64,000 nt of DNA, taken from contig JAIWWG010000089.1 of NCBI GenBank assembly GCA_025435555.1, positions 59,527 through 123,526 of the forward strand. Direction: 5' to 3'. Below the pieces are notes generated by a model, which saw only the letters and a list, made by a program, of their open reading frames with translations, made no database searches and was not told where the DNA came from. Positions 44,401 to 55,187 of the stretch are shown here, in pieces; positions within the stretch are counted from its first letter, which is position 1; every line of letters begins with the position of its first letter. A program made the translations under genes and the position numbers. This DNA is from Chytriomyces cf. hyalinus JEL632. Lineage: Eukaryota; Chytridiomycota; Chytridiomycetes; Chytridiales; Chytriomycetaceae.

Positions 44401-46257
44401 CAGTTTTCCAACCAAGTTTTGCAAGAGAGTGGTAACCCTGCAATGACAGTTAATTTGACGTCAGAATTTTGCGTGTAAATTTCAAAAAAAAAAAAAAAAA
44501 AAAGGGACTCACTGAATGCCTCTGACAGCCTTCTTCGCCGCTACATTTCCAGCACCACCAGAAACGCCATGTAGAGCTCCCACTTGACGAATCAATGTGA
44601 TAAATGTTGCCAAAATCTCGACGCGCACAGACTCTTCGCGCTCCTTAAACCGCTTCACGAGAGTGGGTGCAACATTGCCAAAAAATGATTCGATCAATTC
44701 GGTACGTGTGTTGATGATGCTCGAAAGGGTTTTTGCACTGGCGCGACGAACTTTCCAGGACATGTCTTCGTCATCCGAATAACCCTCCTCGCTGGTAATT
44801 ATGAGCATTGAGAACCTATTTAGTGCAAAGCCAAGGGACAAAGGATAAATCTCAACTCTTCGTCGCCCTCCTCATCGGCATCTTCATCCATCTCATCGTC
44901 AGCATCGGCATCCTGCTCCATTTCTTCATCTGCATCTTGGTCATCGTCTTCGCCGTCATCGTAGTTTGGGTCGTGCTTCAGGTATTCCAGGGAGACTTTT
45001 GTGATTTCTCGAATGTGAGCGCTGATTTCCGTCGGGCATCGCACAATGAAGGATTCGAATGTCTTTCGATCAAACAAGGCCGCGCTGAGTAAACCAAATG
45101 ATCGAGTCGAAAAATAAAAGTACGCACCTGGAAACATGCTTCACGCAACTCGTCATTGTCGAACGCCACGTACGCGATAAGAAGTGGAAGAAGAGTTTCC
45201 ACGTATTTCCCCACGCGTCGAGCGCTGAACCGGCTGCGCGCATAAAAAATGAACCGTTGAGGCAAAGACACCGCCCCCAAGAAAGCCAAGGGAAAAAGAC
45301 GCCAACAAAAAAATATTCATACTCACGCAAGAGTTCCAATCAGACCAACAAACGTCTTCAGCCGCTCGTAATCTTCCGCGCCTTCCTTCTCTTTCATTTC
45401 TGTGACAGTCTTGTGCATGAGCGCATCAAACAACTCGTCGCTTTCATGCACAACCAAATTTCCAAACGCGGAGACGGTGCGCTTTCGAATCGCGGGGCGT
45501 GGGTTGCTGAGGTATGGAAAGAGAGCGTCTTGAATTTGGCGAGTGAAGGAAGATTGGTTCGATGGGTCTGCAGAATGTTCCGCAAGCATGGATCCGAAAC
45601 GGACAGTAATCTCCGAGAGAATGTCGATGGTGTCAAAGTGGACAGCGCTTGGATTCTTGAAAGAGAGATGAGTGAGCTTGGCGCGATGATGAAATAAAAT
45701 GGAAAATCAGAAATACCATCAGCAGAGCAATGAGTTTCGGCACCAGTCGCTTGACCATGTTTGTTGCCGCACTGGAGTTTGCAGGCACTTGCGCAACAAC
45801 TGTTTTCATTCCGATGGCACCTATGTCACGTAAATCGTCCTTTTTGTGGACAAGCAGATCGCACAACCGGTCAACGACTTCGAGAACGGTCGCGTCTCTT
45901 CCTTTGCGCACGAGTGGTGCGAGGCTACGTTTGATTTAAAATTGAAGCGGGAGGTGAGTTGGCGAAATCGAATTGAACAGAGAGTTACATCTTCACGGCC
46001 AAGTTCTGCACCTCTCCGTTGGTGTCATCGAGTGCCTTGACGACGGCCGCCACAAACTTTCTCTCGGTCACTTCATCGAAGGGGGCGCCTTCCTTGGACA
46101 GCTCATTGGACAGGTCTGAGAGGGCCATGAAACGCAGATCGCTGTCCGCGTGTTTGAGCTACGGTTGGAAGTATGAGTCCGAAAGCGTACGCCGATGGCA
46201 TGTATTCACGGATACCTTGTCGAGCAGCCCCGCAACTTGGTATGCTGATGCGGACAT
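41485..46257 (-). CDS. CAND1: CAND1/TIP120, cullin exchange factor
   Basis: Long HEAT-repeat gene with about 12 exons. Start [14 protein letters not shown] at 46257. Recognisable blocks in order: [56 protein letters not shown]-type repeats; an acidic segment with [14 protein letters not shown] followed by [113 protein letters not shown]; and [22 protein letters not shown], ending NQMDLS. This matches CAND1 from end to end. It wraps unneddylated cullin-RING scaffolds and exchanges substrate receptors. An A-run of about 19 lies in one intron near 44486. Individual splice sites were not all verified. Confidence 0.93.
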
Positions 46258-46539
46258 GTGGTATTATTTACTTTTACTTTTGTCAAGCTTCTGATGTATT
46301 TACGTAAATTCTGCTCAACCACCGAGGCACAGATTGAAGCTGCATCAGCCGCGCTGTCTGTTCTCACACTGTCGATAGCGCGTCGAGAAAGTCCATTTGG
46401 ACTCGCTATCTCAACTCGGTAAACACATCAGTTGGTTGTTCATGTGCGCGGAAAGGCTGATCTGGACGTGTATGCCACGCATCCAGCGCATGGCGTACGC
46501 ATTTTATCCTTTTAGTATATAATACCTCTACCGGGAGAT
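46258..46539. other. CAND1 promoter side / boundary of the repeat-rich region
   Basis: No gene recognised. From here to the end of the window, transposon and pseudogene sequence dominates. Confidence 0.4.
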
Positions 46540-47249
46540 TTGGTTGCATCCTCGGCGACTGGATCAGGTATCACCTCTTTGATTTCCAGAATCCATTACG
46601 CAACATCTATATGGCATTCACACGGCGCAGGCATATACATGGATGTCGCCATCATTCGAATCGCAAAAGATACATCCGAATTGTCCTGTTATCACACGCC
46701 TCTGCAAGCGCTTCTCTTCTTTGCAATATCAAAGCCGCATGGTTGGAGCCCTAACGTCCGAAGGTTCAAGCATCGTAAACGCAAACTAAAGTCTTTCGAA
46801 ACATACTCAAGCGCGATTTCCAACTCAAGGGATGTGGACGGCTTGGGTATGTACAAACGAAGAAGCGCTTCTTCAAGCACAAGAGGGTGACGACGAAACC
46901 AATATATCCACAGCTCCACCGGCGTTGAAGAGCACATGCAATTTTGAGCGCGCTTCTTGTTCTAAAATTTGGGGGGTCTCTTGAATTTCACGAAGAGCTT
47001 CGAAAGAGGGCATTTTCTTGCTTTGCTGGTCGGATATCACACCGCCGTCGGTGCTACACAGGCCATAACAATTGATCTTGGTACCAGGAACGTGGTCTGC
47101 TGCATTCTGACAGCCTCGCCTTGGGTACTTGAGAGGAGCTTGTTACCAATAAAAAGGGTCATTCCAAAACTTGCATTTTTGAAACATTCCCAAAACGCAC
47201 TTCCAGTTCTACGATCCCCCCCGCTAACGCATCTTCAGTCACACACGAC
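46540..47249 (+). repeat. HNH-associated repeat unit, copy B upstream part
   Basis: Degenerate sequence homologous to the reverse complement of 29040-29810. It contains YMDVAIIRIAKDTSEL and HTPLQALLFFAISKP on the plus strand, LEYVSKDFSLRLRC on the minus strand, and the shared stretch with ccaataaaaaggg near 47140. No intact frame. It directly precedes the HNH pseudogene. Confidence 0.65.
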
Positions 47250-48200
47250 ATGGCAGTTCATAAACTGGCACTCTTCCACGGCATTGCTGACGTCGGTGGT
47301 GCTTTGAATCAAGTTGCATCTGTAAGCGAACCCGAGAGACCCGCCTGGTTTCACTTTCAGAACCACAACAAGCTTGGTTTCCTCATTGGCATACTCACCC
47401 ACGCCCCAAACCAAGCTATGAGAGACGAGTATGCCACAAAGTTTTACTGGATCTTTGGGTCCGAGCAGCTGCCTGGTCCTAACACGCAGGAAGAAATGGA
47501 TTGCCTCAATTCTTTGCATTCCCACTTCATCGAACCGATCAAGCAGCATGGCCCAATTGGAAGTTCAAGCTCCACTGTGTCTTCTCCATCAACACCTGGT
47601 AGAGAATCATTTGTGATGGACCCGGCATATTCCAGCCTCAACTAGGCCGTTAAGACAAGGGACCAAGTTTGCCTTTTCTGCTGGCAGCATGTTGATCCTC
47701 AAAGCGCTCATCTGTTTGCGCAAAAATCCTCCAACACGGTCAAGGATATAATTGGCGATCGCCTGAAGAGAGCTGGCCTACAGTCGCCGTATCAAGTCCA
47801 AAACAGGGTCTTGTTGTGTTCTATTTGTCACCCACAGTTTGATGCGCTTCAACGGTACATTGACGTCGTTGAGGGCCGCCTGATTGCCAAGATCGTAAAC
47901 TTGACAAATGATCCAAATGATAGAGAGTATAATCGATCGCTCCGACCATTTGCTGGTCGTTGAAGTCTGTGCCGGCAGGAACCCAGTGGATGTAAATGGT
48001 GAACTGCTGGTCTATTTCGCTGACAATGACACGAGCCGGCATCCCAACCACGTTGCACTTGCCTTTCATAAGGCGGCGTGTTTGATTTGGAAGATGGCTG
48101 GAGGTGGGGAAGTTAGTGATGATGATGGCATGAATTTCGATGGAGGGAATGTTGATTCTCGCTTGGCAATGGTGGCAAACAGGTTGAGGAACCTGTAAAG
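47250..48200 (+). pseudogene. HNH-endonuclease-domain protein, disrupted
   Basis: The frame from 47250 encodes MAVHKLALFHGIADVGGALN, ERPAWFHFQNHNK, LTHAPNQAMRDEYATKFYW and a Ser-rich linker to a TAG at 47643. The same frame then continues with QVCLFCWQHVDPQSAHLFAQ and NRVLLCSICHPQFDALQRY: a CxxC pair, an AH motif and an LLC..CH..FD motif typical of the HNH_2-type nuclease domain found in many fungal multi-copy proteins. Near 47920-47990 the frame shifts, and coding-like sequence resumes as VNGELLVYFADND and ending around 48198. One nonsense codon and one frameshift make it a pseudogene. Whether this family is mobile or host-derived is unknown. Confidence 0.68.
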
Positions 48201-48829
48201 ATGAAAATGGGAGTTTCAATTCTTTTAAGCGTAGGTTTGGAAAGAGTAAATAAAAACAGCCAGAGTGACAGGAAAACCTTACCAAAAAATCTCGTTTCTG
48301 GTGCTTGCATGCATGCAAAGTGTGCTGGGTCATTCAGGATTCATGTCGTGTGATTTTTATTTGCGCTGTGTCAGGGGGAACTCAGGAACGTAAAAGCAAA
48401 CTGAACAAAAATCCTTTCAGAGGGGTTAACTGCAAGCTGGCTACAAATTTCAGAGAATTCAAGTTGCTTTGATTTCGACTTCTTGATAAATCTCATGGCA
48501 TGCGTCCTTGAAAGCTATTCTGGCCCCTCGTCAGCACTTCGCCATCATGCGAAAATATGCGTCTCCAATCTCAATGGAAATGTTCCATATGAAACGGCAT
48601 AGGGTCAATTAGCCGTGCTTGCGAAAGCTCCGGGATGATATTTGCGGTTGGGGTAAGCATTCGTTTTGGGGGTCAGAACAAAGACATCAGGATGACTCAC
48701 GCAGATCATGAATAATTGAGCTTGATGGTTTTAATATCCCCCAGCGAAACCTTTTTTAATGTCTAACCCGCTGCAAAACCTTTGCATCCAAAGCTTACAG
48801 AATCATGAACACAAACTAGCACCTTTTTT
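48201..48829. other. region between HNH pseudogene and inverted arm
   Basis: No gene or clear repeat. A minus-strand frame (47821-48333) overlaps the HNH pseudogene and is taken as its shadow. Confidence 0.4.
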
Positions 48830-50420
48830 GTTGAATATCAGTCTCAAGTGATGGAGCACTGTTTACTTCAATAAAGGTTAATTCTCCCTGATTCATCTCT
48901 TATTCTCTACTGCAGATAAAGAAGAGTCACGCACCTCACCATTCCACCAACCTCAATACATATGGGCATGAATTATGACATTGAGTAGGGTGAACGTCTA
49001 GTTGATACTATAACAAGGAATGAATACACGAATACTTGTATTCTATAAAGGGTGCAGACTTGTAGATGATGATAGCTTATTCTACTACATGATTTCAACT
49101 ATTCTTGCTCTGATCAAGCATAAACATGGTTGAAAGTAATAGTTTGGAATTTATATGATTCTGGCTTAGTTAAGGTTTGCGACCAAAGACCCACAGGTCA
49201 CTGGTTCAACCCACACTGCTGCCAACTTCATGCAGCTATCTTCTGATCTTTATAGGGAAATAAGCAGAAGAGGAAGAAATAGAAATCAACTTGGAAAAGT
49301 ATTCTATTGCTACTTTTGTATGACTAATATGTTAAGCCAGTCAAGCAATTAATCAATAACCTTACCCAGTGTGGGGATATTAGTTATAATTGACAAGCCT
49401 TAACTGTCAGCCAGTAATGAATGACTAATCAGCTTGAAAAACTGAATTGTCAGCACTGACTCACTTTTTCAGCAATTTCAAACTGCAAATGAAAAATGGA
49501 TGATTTCACATCAAATCTCATTTGCAGAAATGAAATGACAAATGAAATGGAAAAAAGGATGGCTCAAAAGTGAAACTGAAGAAAGCCCAATGAGATTTTA
49601 TGGGAGCCAAAAATGTATATAAGGAGAGCTGTTTTAATGTGTTGTGATTCACCTTAAGATAATAAATATCATAAAAGCCCAAGTTCAAAACCAAACACAA
49701 TGTCAAGTTCTACCAAGGATCAAGCTGCTATGGCCAGTCTCAGTGAAGCTGTGTCAAAGACCCTCTGTCTCTCAGGCCCCTGTTCTCCAAGTTGTCCTCA
49801 AGCTCCAAGTGGTCCTGCTACCAGTGGTCTCCCTGCCCCAAGTGGACACCAAGCCGAGGATCCCACCGAAGGAGGCCCCTCCAAGAAGCAGCTGGTTCCT
49901 GCAAAGCCTGCCACTACTTACCACAGTAAGACAGCACTTACTCCCTCTGCTGGCACTGCTAGCATGGATGCTACCCAAGTAGCTACCTTCACCATGGTCA
50001 AGACTACTAAGGCTGGAGCTGCTGTAATGGCCAAGGCAACTAACTGCCTCTGGAACTACCTCTAGTTCTGAACTCATTAAGCTCCCTGCTTATGCTGATG
50101 CTGGAGAATTTACTAGCTGGATGAGACAGTACCTTCTGCTTGCTGAGCAGAAGTTTGGTTCTGGTGAAGAACTCTACATCTCCAAGGACAAAAGAGGAAC
50201 CACCACACTCTTCCATCCTGTCAACTCCAGACCTGTGGAACCTGAGACCACTGCTCAATTTGATGCAAGACATACTACCATTGCCAAGGCCTTGGAAGAC
50301 ATGTACCAGCAACAACATGGTCATGAATTTAGCTACTCAGGCTGTAATTTCTGCTACTACCCAAGCTACTGGTGCACATCCTGACCAGACCACAGCTAAC
50401 AGTAGAGCTAACAATCAAGA
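48830..50420 (+). repeat. left arm of inverted repeat (second retroelement family)
   Basis: This stretch matches the reverse complement of about 55690-57290. The outer boundary begins at a shared TGTTGAATATCAGTCTCAAG. It contains a tRNA-like module, a TATA-like tgtatataagg at about 49614, and the start of a gag-like ORF. The two arms differ by many substitutions and small indels, so they are old copies and not a recent palindrome. The TG-initial outer end hints at an LTR, but no second LTR was found. Confidence 0.75.
49158..49216 (+). other. tRNA-like Pol III promoter module, left arm
   Basis: A-box-like TGGCTTAGTTAAGG is followed about 35 bp later by a B-box TGGTTCAACCC. The right-arm copy keeps a better A box (TGGCCTAGTTGTTAAGG). 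The remainder does not fold into a full tRNA. This is what a tRNA-derived SINE head looks like. Confidence 0.55.
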
Positions 50421-50700
50421 GACAAATGATCCAGAGAACATGGAAGTGGACACTCCATCTGTATTGAATCTGGATGTTGAAAAGCTAAAGCTGGAGCAAG
50501 TCAAATACAAGGTGGAATCCAACAAGAGACTCTTTGACAAAGAGGCCAGAACACACTCCCTTATCAGAGCTGGCTATGACAGTCACTTGAGGGTATTCAA
50601 GAACCTCCACCAGGCTCATGCTAAATGGGTATCATTTCTGAAAGAGCACTTGGATATCATGCACAGCCAGACCACACTCTCTGGAAAGCAGGCCTTATAA
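49700..50700 (+). pseudogene. gag-like ORF of the second retroelement, left copy
   Basis: Starts MSSSTKDQAAMASLSEAVSK at 49700 and is Pro/Ser/Ala-rich. The frame breaks near 50040, relative to the right copy, and resumes with KLPAYADAGEFTSWMRQYLLLAEQKF. It breaks again near 50325 and continues in another frame through VNLDVEKLKLEQVKYKVESN-type helix to LSGKQAL at 50700. The order (disordered N-terminus, helical core, coiled-coil end) suggests a retroelement capsid-type protein. I do not recognise the family. Two frameshifts make this copy non-coding. Confidence 0.55.
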
Positions 50701-50779
50701 GAGATGCTGGACTCCTTATTCATCCACTGCAACTCCAAAGACTTTGCTTCCATGACATCTGAATGGAATACAAGATGGG

Positions 50780-51200
50780 TGTTGGAACCACACTCTTTTG
50801 GGTTCACAATGATTATGACCAGAGAGAATCTGATCAGGTAACTTAAACAGTGATGTCAGTATCACTGCTCACTTGCACTATAAGTTCACCAATAGTTTAA
50901 TACCTTAAACAGTGATGTCAGTATCACTGCTCACTTGCACTATAAGTTCACAAACAGAAAAGAGAAAGAAATGGTCCAACTAAATAGGAAAAGGTAGAAG
51001 AATGAAAACCAATCAGAATCATCCTGGAAGCATGACAATGGAAGCAGTTTTCCATTGTCATGGAAAATCCGAAATTTCTCTCCAGAACTAAAAACAATTT
51101 TCCCACTCCTCCAATCACAAGCTGCACACCAATCACTAGTTGCAAGCTTGCCTCCTTCATCTCCACTCCTCATGACACCTCCAACACTGGTGTCTCAACA
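50780..51200 (-). repeat. 3' LTR of copia element
   Basis: 421 bp, TGTTG...CAACA. It includes a direct repeat of about 47 bp (unit cttaaacagtgatgtcagta...) occurring twice in tandem at about 50840-50950. Confidence 0.93.
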
Positions 51201-54200
51201 CTCCCCTTCAAGCAAGCAACTGTTAAACTCCAGTCCTGCTTGTTCCATGTGTGCTCTATGCAAGTTCTTTCCAAGTGACTTGGTCATTCCATCAGAGAGC
51301 ATATTGGTTGTATCCACTTTGCTGACAATCAACTTTCCCTGTTGTATCTTTTCTCTCAGATACTGGATCCTGACCAATTCATGTTTCATGCGATCAACTA
51401 TTCCTTCAGATTTGACCAATAGTATGACTGCTCTGTTGTCTTGGTAAATCTTGATTGGGTAAAGACTAGTGCCTGTGATCTCTAGGTACATCTCTGCAAT
51501 CCAAGCACCCTGTTGGTAACATTGGTAGAGTCCCTCCAACTCTGCTGCAGTTGTTGATGTTGCCACTGTTTGGCTTTTCTTGGATTTCCAATCCACCAGG
51601 CATCCTCCCAGAAACCACATGTAGCCAAATACTGACTTTGCACTCCTTACATCTCCTCCAAATTCTGCATCTGCATAACCAACCAGATCAACTGTACTTG
51701 ATCTTTTGTAGACAAGTTTTGTCCCCATAGTTCCTTTCAGGTATCTGAGGACTTCCATTCCAGCTTTCCAGTGAGTGTCATTTGCTTGACTTGAGCACTG
51801 GCCCAACATTCCCACATGGAATGCAATATCAGGTCTTGTCCAGATAGTTGGGTACATCAGACATCCCACAAGCTTTCTGTAAGGCTTCTGTGTCATCTCT
51901 GCCTTATCTTGCTCTGGGTAAATCTGCAGTCTGGCTGTCATTGGGGTTGGTCTTGGCTTGCAGTCAGTCATGTCAAAAGTGTCAAGAATCTCTTGCACCA
52001 TCTTTTGCTGTGACATGGTCAGCTTGCCTTCTTTCTTGTTGTACTCAAAGTTGATCCCAAGGTATCTGCTGATCTTGCCCATGTCCTTCACTTCAAACTC
52101 TTTTGAAATGGCATCCCACAGTTGCATAAAGATGCTTCTGTTTTCCGCAAAGTAGCTTGTGAGTAGATCATCCACAATTGTTCCAATCATGGTCAATGTC
52201 TTGTCTGAGATCTTCCCTTTGACAAAAATACATGGCTCTTGCAGTAGAACCCTGAACCCTTGTTTCATCAGGAAGGTGCTGAGTCTCTCTCTCCATCTTC
52301 TTCCTGCTTGTTTGAGACCATACAGTGCCTTCTTGAGCTTGCAGTAGAGAAGCCTTCCATGCTCATCATACTTCTCATAGCCTTGTGGTGGAATCATCCA
52401 GATCTCTTCCCCTGGCTTAAGCAGACTGTTCAAATAGGCTGCCACCACATCACTCTGGTGAATGTCCATTCCCAGGTGAGTTGCCAATGCCATGAGTATT
52501 CTTATAGATGTTGCTCTGGCTACTGGAGCAAACACCTCCAGAACACCTTGCTGCTTTGAACCATCAACTACAAGTCTCCCTTTGCCTATAGTTTTGTCTG
52601 GTAGCTCTTTGTCTGTTATGACCCACAAGCTTGGATGAGGTTTGACTCCCTTTGGTAAATACCCCCATGACCAAGTGTCATACTTTTCCAAGTTCTTCAT
52701 TTCCTTATCAGTGGCAATCTTGTACCTTGATTCCCAAAGAGGACTGTTTCTTGCTTGCTTGTAGGTCAGCAATGCAAAATCAATGTTGTCGCCTTTGTTG
52801 ATTCTGATTTTGAAGACTGGTATCTTGCTCTTAGCAATTCTTTCTGATCTTCTGACTTGAACTGGTTGAGCTTCAGTTTCTTCTGGCTCATTTACTGAAT
52901 CCTCATTTGACTCCCCTTCAACTGTGGGAATGTCATTTGTAGTCTCCCCTTGAACTTGTTCATCATCTGAACTCCAAGAGTTGTCATCATCTTCTTCAGT
53001 ATCTGGCACTTGTGTTTGTGATCCAGACCCAGATTCAGGCTTGAAAGTCTCATCAAACTTCACATTGCTTGTGACCATGAGCTTGTGGTTCTTCAATACC
53101 ACTATGTAGGCAGTTCCTTGATTGGCATATCCAACCATTCTGCATTCCTGTGCTCTTTCATCAAGCTTGGACTTGCTTTTCTCAATTGGGACTTTCACCC
53201 ATCCTTTTGCACCAAACACAATCAGTCTGGACAGGTTTGGTCTTGATCCAGTCAACAACTCCCATGGTGTTTTGGAATCTCTTGACTCAAAAGTTCTGTT
53301 TATGACAAAAGCAGATGTCTGAACTGCAGAGGTCCAGTGATTCTTGCTAATGCCACTCTCACTGAGGATAGTTCTTGCTCTTTCCATGACAGTCCTGTTC
53401 ATTCTTTCAGCTGTCCCATTTTGCTGATGCTCATAAGGTGCTATCACTTGATGTTCAATTCCTCTTTCCCGCAGGTACGCCTTGAACACACCTTCTGTGT
53501 ATTCCTTAGCATTATCAGATCTAATGGCCATGACCTTATTGCCACTGATTCTTTCAACAAATGGTAGCCAGTCTGTAAAACATGCCTTGAGCTCAGGTCC
53601 GCCCTTTGTAGCAGTTGGGAATGTGAATACAGCTCCAGTGTACTCATCAGTGAAAACATGGCAGTACTTTTCTCCCCTTGCTCCAGTTGTATTGATCACA
53701 ATGCAATCCAAGTGTAGTAGCTCCAGAGGTTTCCTGATGCTGTTGTTCCCAGTAGCTTTGAATGACCTGTTGGGCATTTTACCCTTCATACAGTTCCCAC
53801 AAGCTTTGTTCTCTTGTGGTATTTTGACTGAAATCCCATCAACCCTCTTGGCTAATGTCTTTAGTTGACTGTGTGACATATGTGCTGTCCTTCTGTGCAG
53901 GAGTTCATAAGACAGCTCTGCAGTTCCTGCCAAATTTGCATATTCCTGTGCATTTCCTGGCTTTGCCTCCAAGCTCATCAACCATCTGTTGTTGAGGACT
54001 TGAGACTCCATCATTTTCTTTCCTTTGTAAGTGTAAGTCTTGCGCCCATTCTTTGAGCTGCTCTCCACTCCAAGTTTGTCCAGTGCTGCCATGGACATCA
54101 GGTTTGAGACTAGGTCAGGGACATAGTAGACATCATTGAAGGAGACCTCATGTTCCTTCCCATCTACCTTGGCATTGAAATGGACTCTTCCTTTACCAAC

Positions 54201-55163
54201 TACAGGAAGCACTTTGCCATCTCCCACTGTCACACTATCTGGTTGCTCAAACTCAGTATAGTCTACCAAGGCCCACTTGTCCTTGGTGTATGTCTTGGAT
54301 GCTCCACTGTCTTCATACCAGGAGCTGTCTTGGTGTTTGCTGCCTGATACAGTGAATGCAAATGATGCTTGATCATTCTTCTTGTTACTGTCTTTCTTGT
54401 CAGACCTCTTGCTTGAATCCTTCTTGGGAGCAGATCTACAGTCTCTACTGTAATGACCTTTCTTGCCACAGCTGAAGCACTCCACCTTGGATTTGTCTTT
54501 TTCATTTGAGCTCTTGTTCTGTGCCTCAAATGCTTGATCCTTTCCACTTTTGCTTTTGACCTGCCTTGACTTGTTTGATCTATTGATTTCCAGAAGTGTA
54601 GTCTGGACTTGCTCAATATTCAACTGAGACTCAGGTTGAGATTTCAAACTAGCCACTACTGCTCTCCATTCCTCTGTGTGTGGCATTCCTCTCAGTAGGA
54701 TCACCATTTGGAGTTTCTCTGAAGTCAGTGCTGTTTTGTTCTCTGTGATAAGATCTGCCAGTCTTTTCACTTGACCAATATGTGCAGACAGGTCTTCCCC
54801 TTCCTTGTACTTCATGTCAATCAGGGCATCAATCCTCCCAATAAGAGACATGGTAGAATTTTCCTCATATCTCTTCTTCAGAGTGGTAATGACTTCTGAA
54901 GCTGTCTTGCAGGTAGCAACAATATTCATAGTGGAATCTGCCAGCTTTCCAAGGATGAAAAATCTGGCCACAGCATCATCTTTTGCCCAAGACCGAGTTT
55001 TGAATTTTTCCGAAGCTTGTGCCTGAGATTCAGTGTGAGTCAGGACATAGCTAATTTCTTTTGCCTCAAGTGCAGTTCTCAAGCGCAAGAAGAAATTTCC
55101 CCAAGTGTCTCCAGCTCCAGTGAAGATTGGGATAGATTTAGACAAAGAGTCGTCTGTGCTCAT
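51195..55163 (-). CDS. copia gag-pol polyprotein
   Basis: A single uninterrupted 1322-codon ORF from the ATG at 55163. Order: gag N-terminus with FTGAGDTWGNFFLRLRTALE; zinc knuckle CFSCGKKGHYSRDC (about 54420-54485); protease active site DSGASKTY (about 54295); GAG-pre-integrase HRRTAHMSHSQL with the HHCC continuation CGNCMKGKMP; integrase DDE core with LHLDC, RSDNAKEY and ERMNRTVMERA; reverse transcriptase with DVVAAYLNSLL, YGLKQAGRRW and the catalytic IVDDLL; RNase H with GYADAEFGGD. Protease-integrase-RT order defines Ty1/copia. The stop TGA lies within the first bases of the 3' LTR. The usual YVDD is IVDD here, which keeps both aspartates. All catalytic residues seen are intact, so the element may be active. 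Confidence 0.95.
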   Translation of the reverse strand: MSTDDSLSKSIPIFTGAGDTWGNFFLRLRTALEAKEISYVLTHTESQAQASEKFKTRSWAKDDAVARFFILGKLADSTMNIVATCKTASEVITTLKKRYEENSTMSLIGRIDALIDMKYKEGEDLSAHIGQVKRLADLITENKTALTSEKLQMVILLRGMPHTEEWRAVVASLKSQPESQLNIEQVQTTLLEINRSNKSRQVKSKSGKDQAFEAQNKSSNEKDKSKVECFSCGKKGHYSRDCRSAPKKDSSKRSDKKDSNKKNDQASFAFTVSGSKHQDSSWYEDSGASKTYTKDKWALVDYTEFEQPDSVTVGDGKVLPVVGKGRVHFNAKVDGKEHEVSFNDVYYVPDLVSNLMSMAALDKLGVESSSKNGRKTYTYKGKKMMESQVLNNRWLMSLEAKPGNAQEYANLAGTAELSYELLHRRTAHMSHSQLKTLAKRVDGISVKIPQENKACGNCMKGKMPNRSFKATGNNSIRKPLELLHLDCIVINTTGARGEKYCHVFTDEYTGAVFTFPTATKGGPELKACFTDWLPFVERISGNKVMAIRSDNAKEYTEGVFKAYLRERGIEHQVIAPYEHQQNGTAERMNRTVMERARTILSESGISKNHWTSAVQTSAFVINRTFESRDSKTPWELLTGSRPNLSRLIVFGAKGWVKVPIEKSKSKLDERAQECRMVGYANQGTAYIVVLKNHKLMVTSNVKFDETFKPESGSGSQTQVPDTEEDDDNSWSSDDEQVQGETTNDIPTVEGESNEDSVNEPEETEAQPVQVRRSERIAKSKIPVFKIRINKGDNIDFALLTYKQARNSPLWESRYKIATDKEMKNLEKYDTWSWGYLPKGVKPHPSLWVITDKELPDKTIGKGRLVVDGSKQQGVLEVFAPVARATSIRILMALATHLGMDIHQSDVVAAYLNSLLKPGEEIWMIPPQGYEKYDEHGRLLYCKLKKALYGLKQAGRRWRERLSTFLMKQGFRVLLQEPCIFVKGKISDKTLTMIGTIVDDLLTSYFAENRSIFMQLWDAISKEFEVKDMGKISRYLGINFEYNKKEGKLTMSQQKMVQEILDTFDMTDCKPRPTPMTARLQIYPEQDKAEMTQKPYRKLVGCLMYPTIWTRPDIAFHVGMLGQCSSQANDTHWKAGMEVLRYLKGTMGTKLVYKRSSTVDLVGYADAEFGGDVRSAKSVFGYMWFLGGCLVDWKSKKSQTVATSTTAAELEGLYQCYQQGAWIAEMYLEITGTSLYPIKIYQDNRAVILLVKSEGIVDRMKHELVRIQYLREKIQQGKLIVSKVDTTNMLSDGMTKSLGKNLHRAHMEQAGLEFNSCLLEGEC

Positions 55164-55187
55164 GTTTAGAGATTGGTGCTGATAACG
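55164..55187 (-). other. primer-binding-site region of copia element
   Basis: On the minus strand, CGTTATCAGCACCAATC directly follows the 5' LTR. The TATCAG core resembles initiator-Met tRNA complementary sites of copia elements; tRNA identity is uncertain. Confidence 0.5.
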
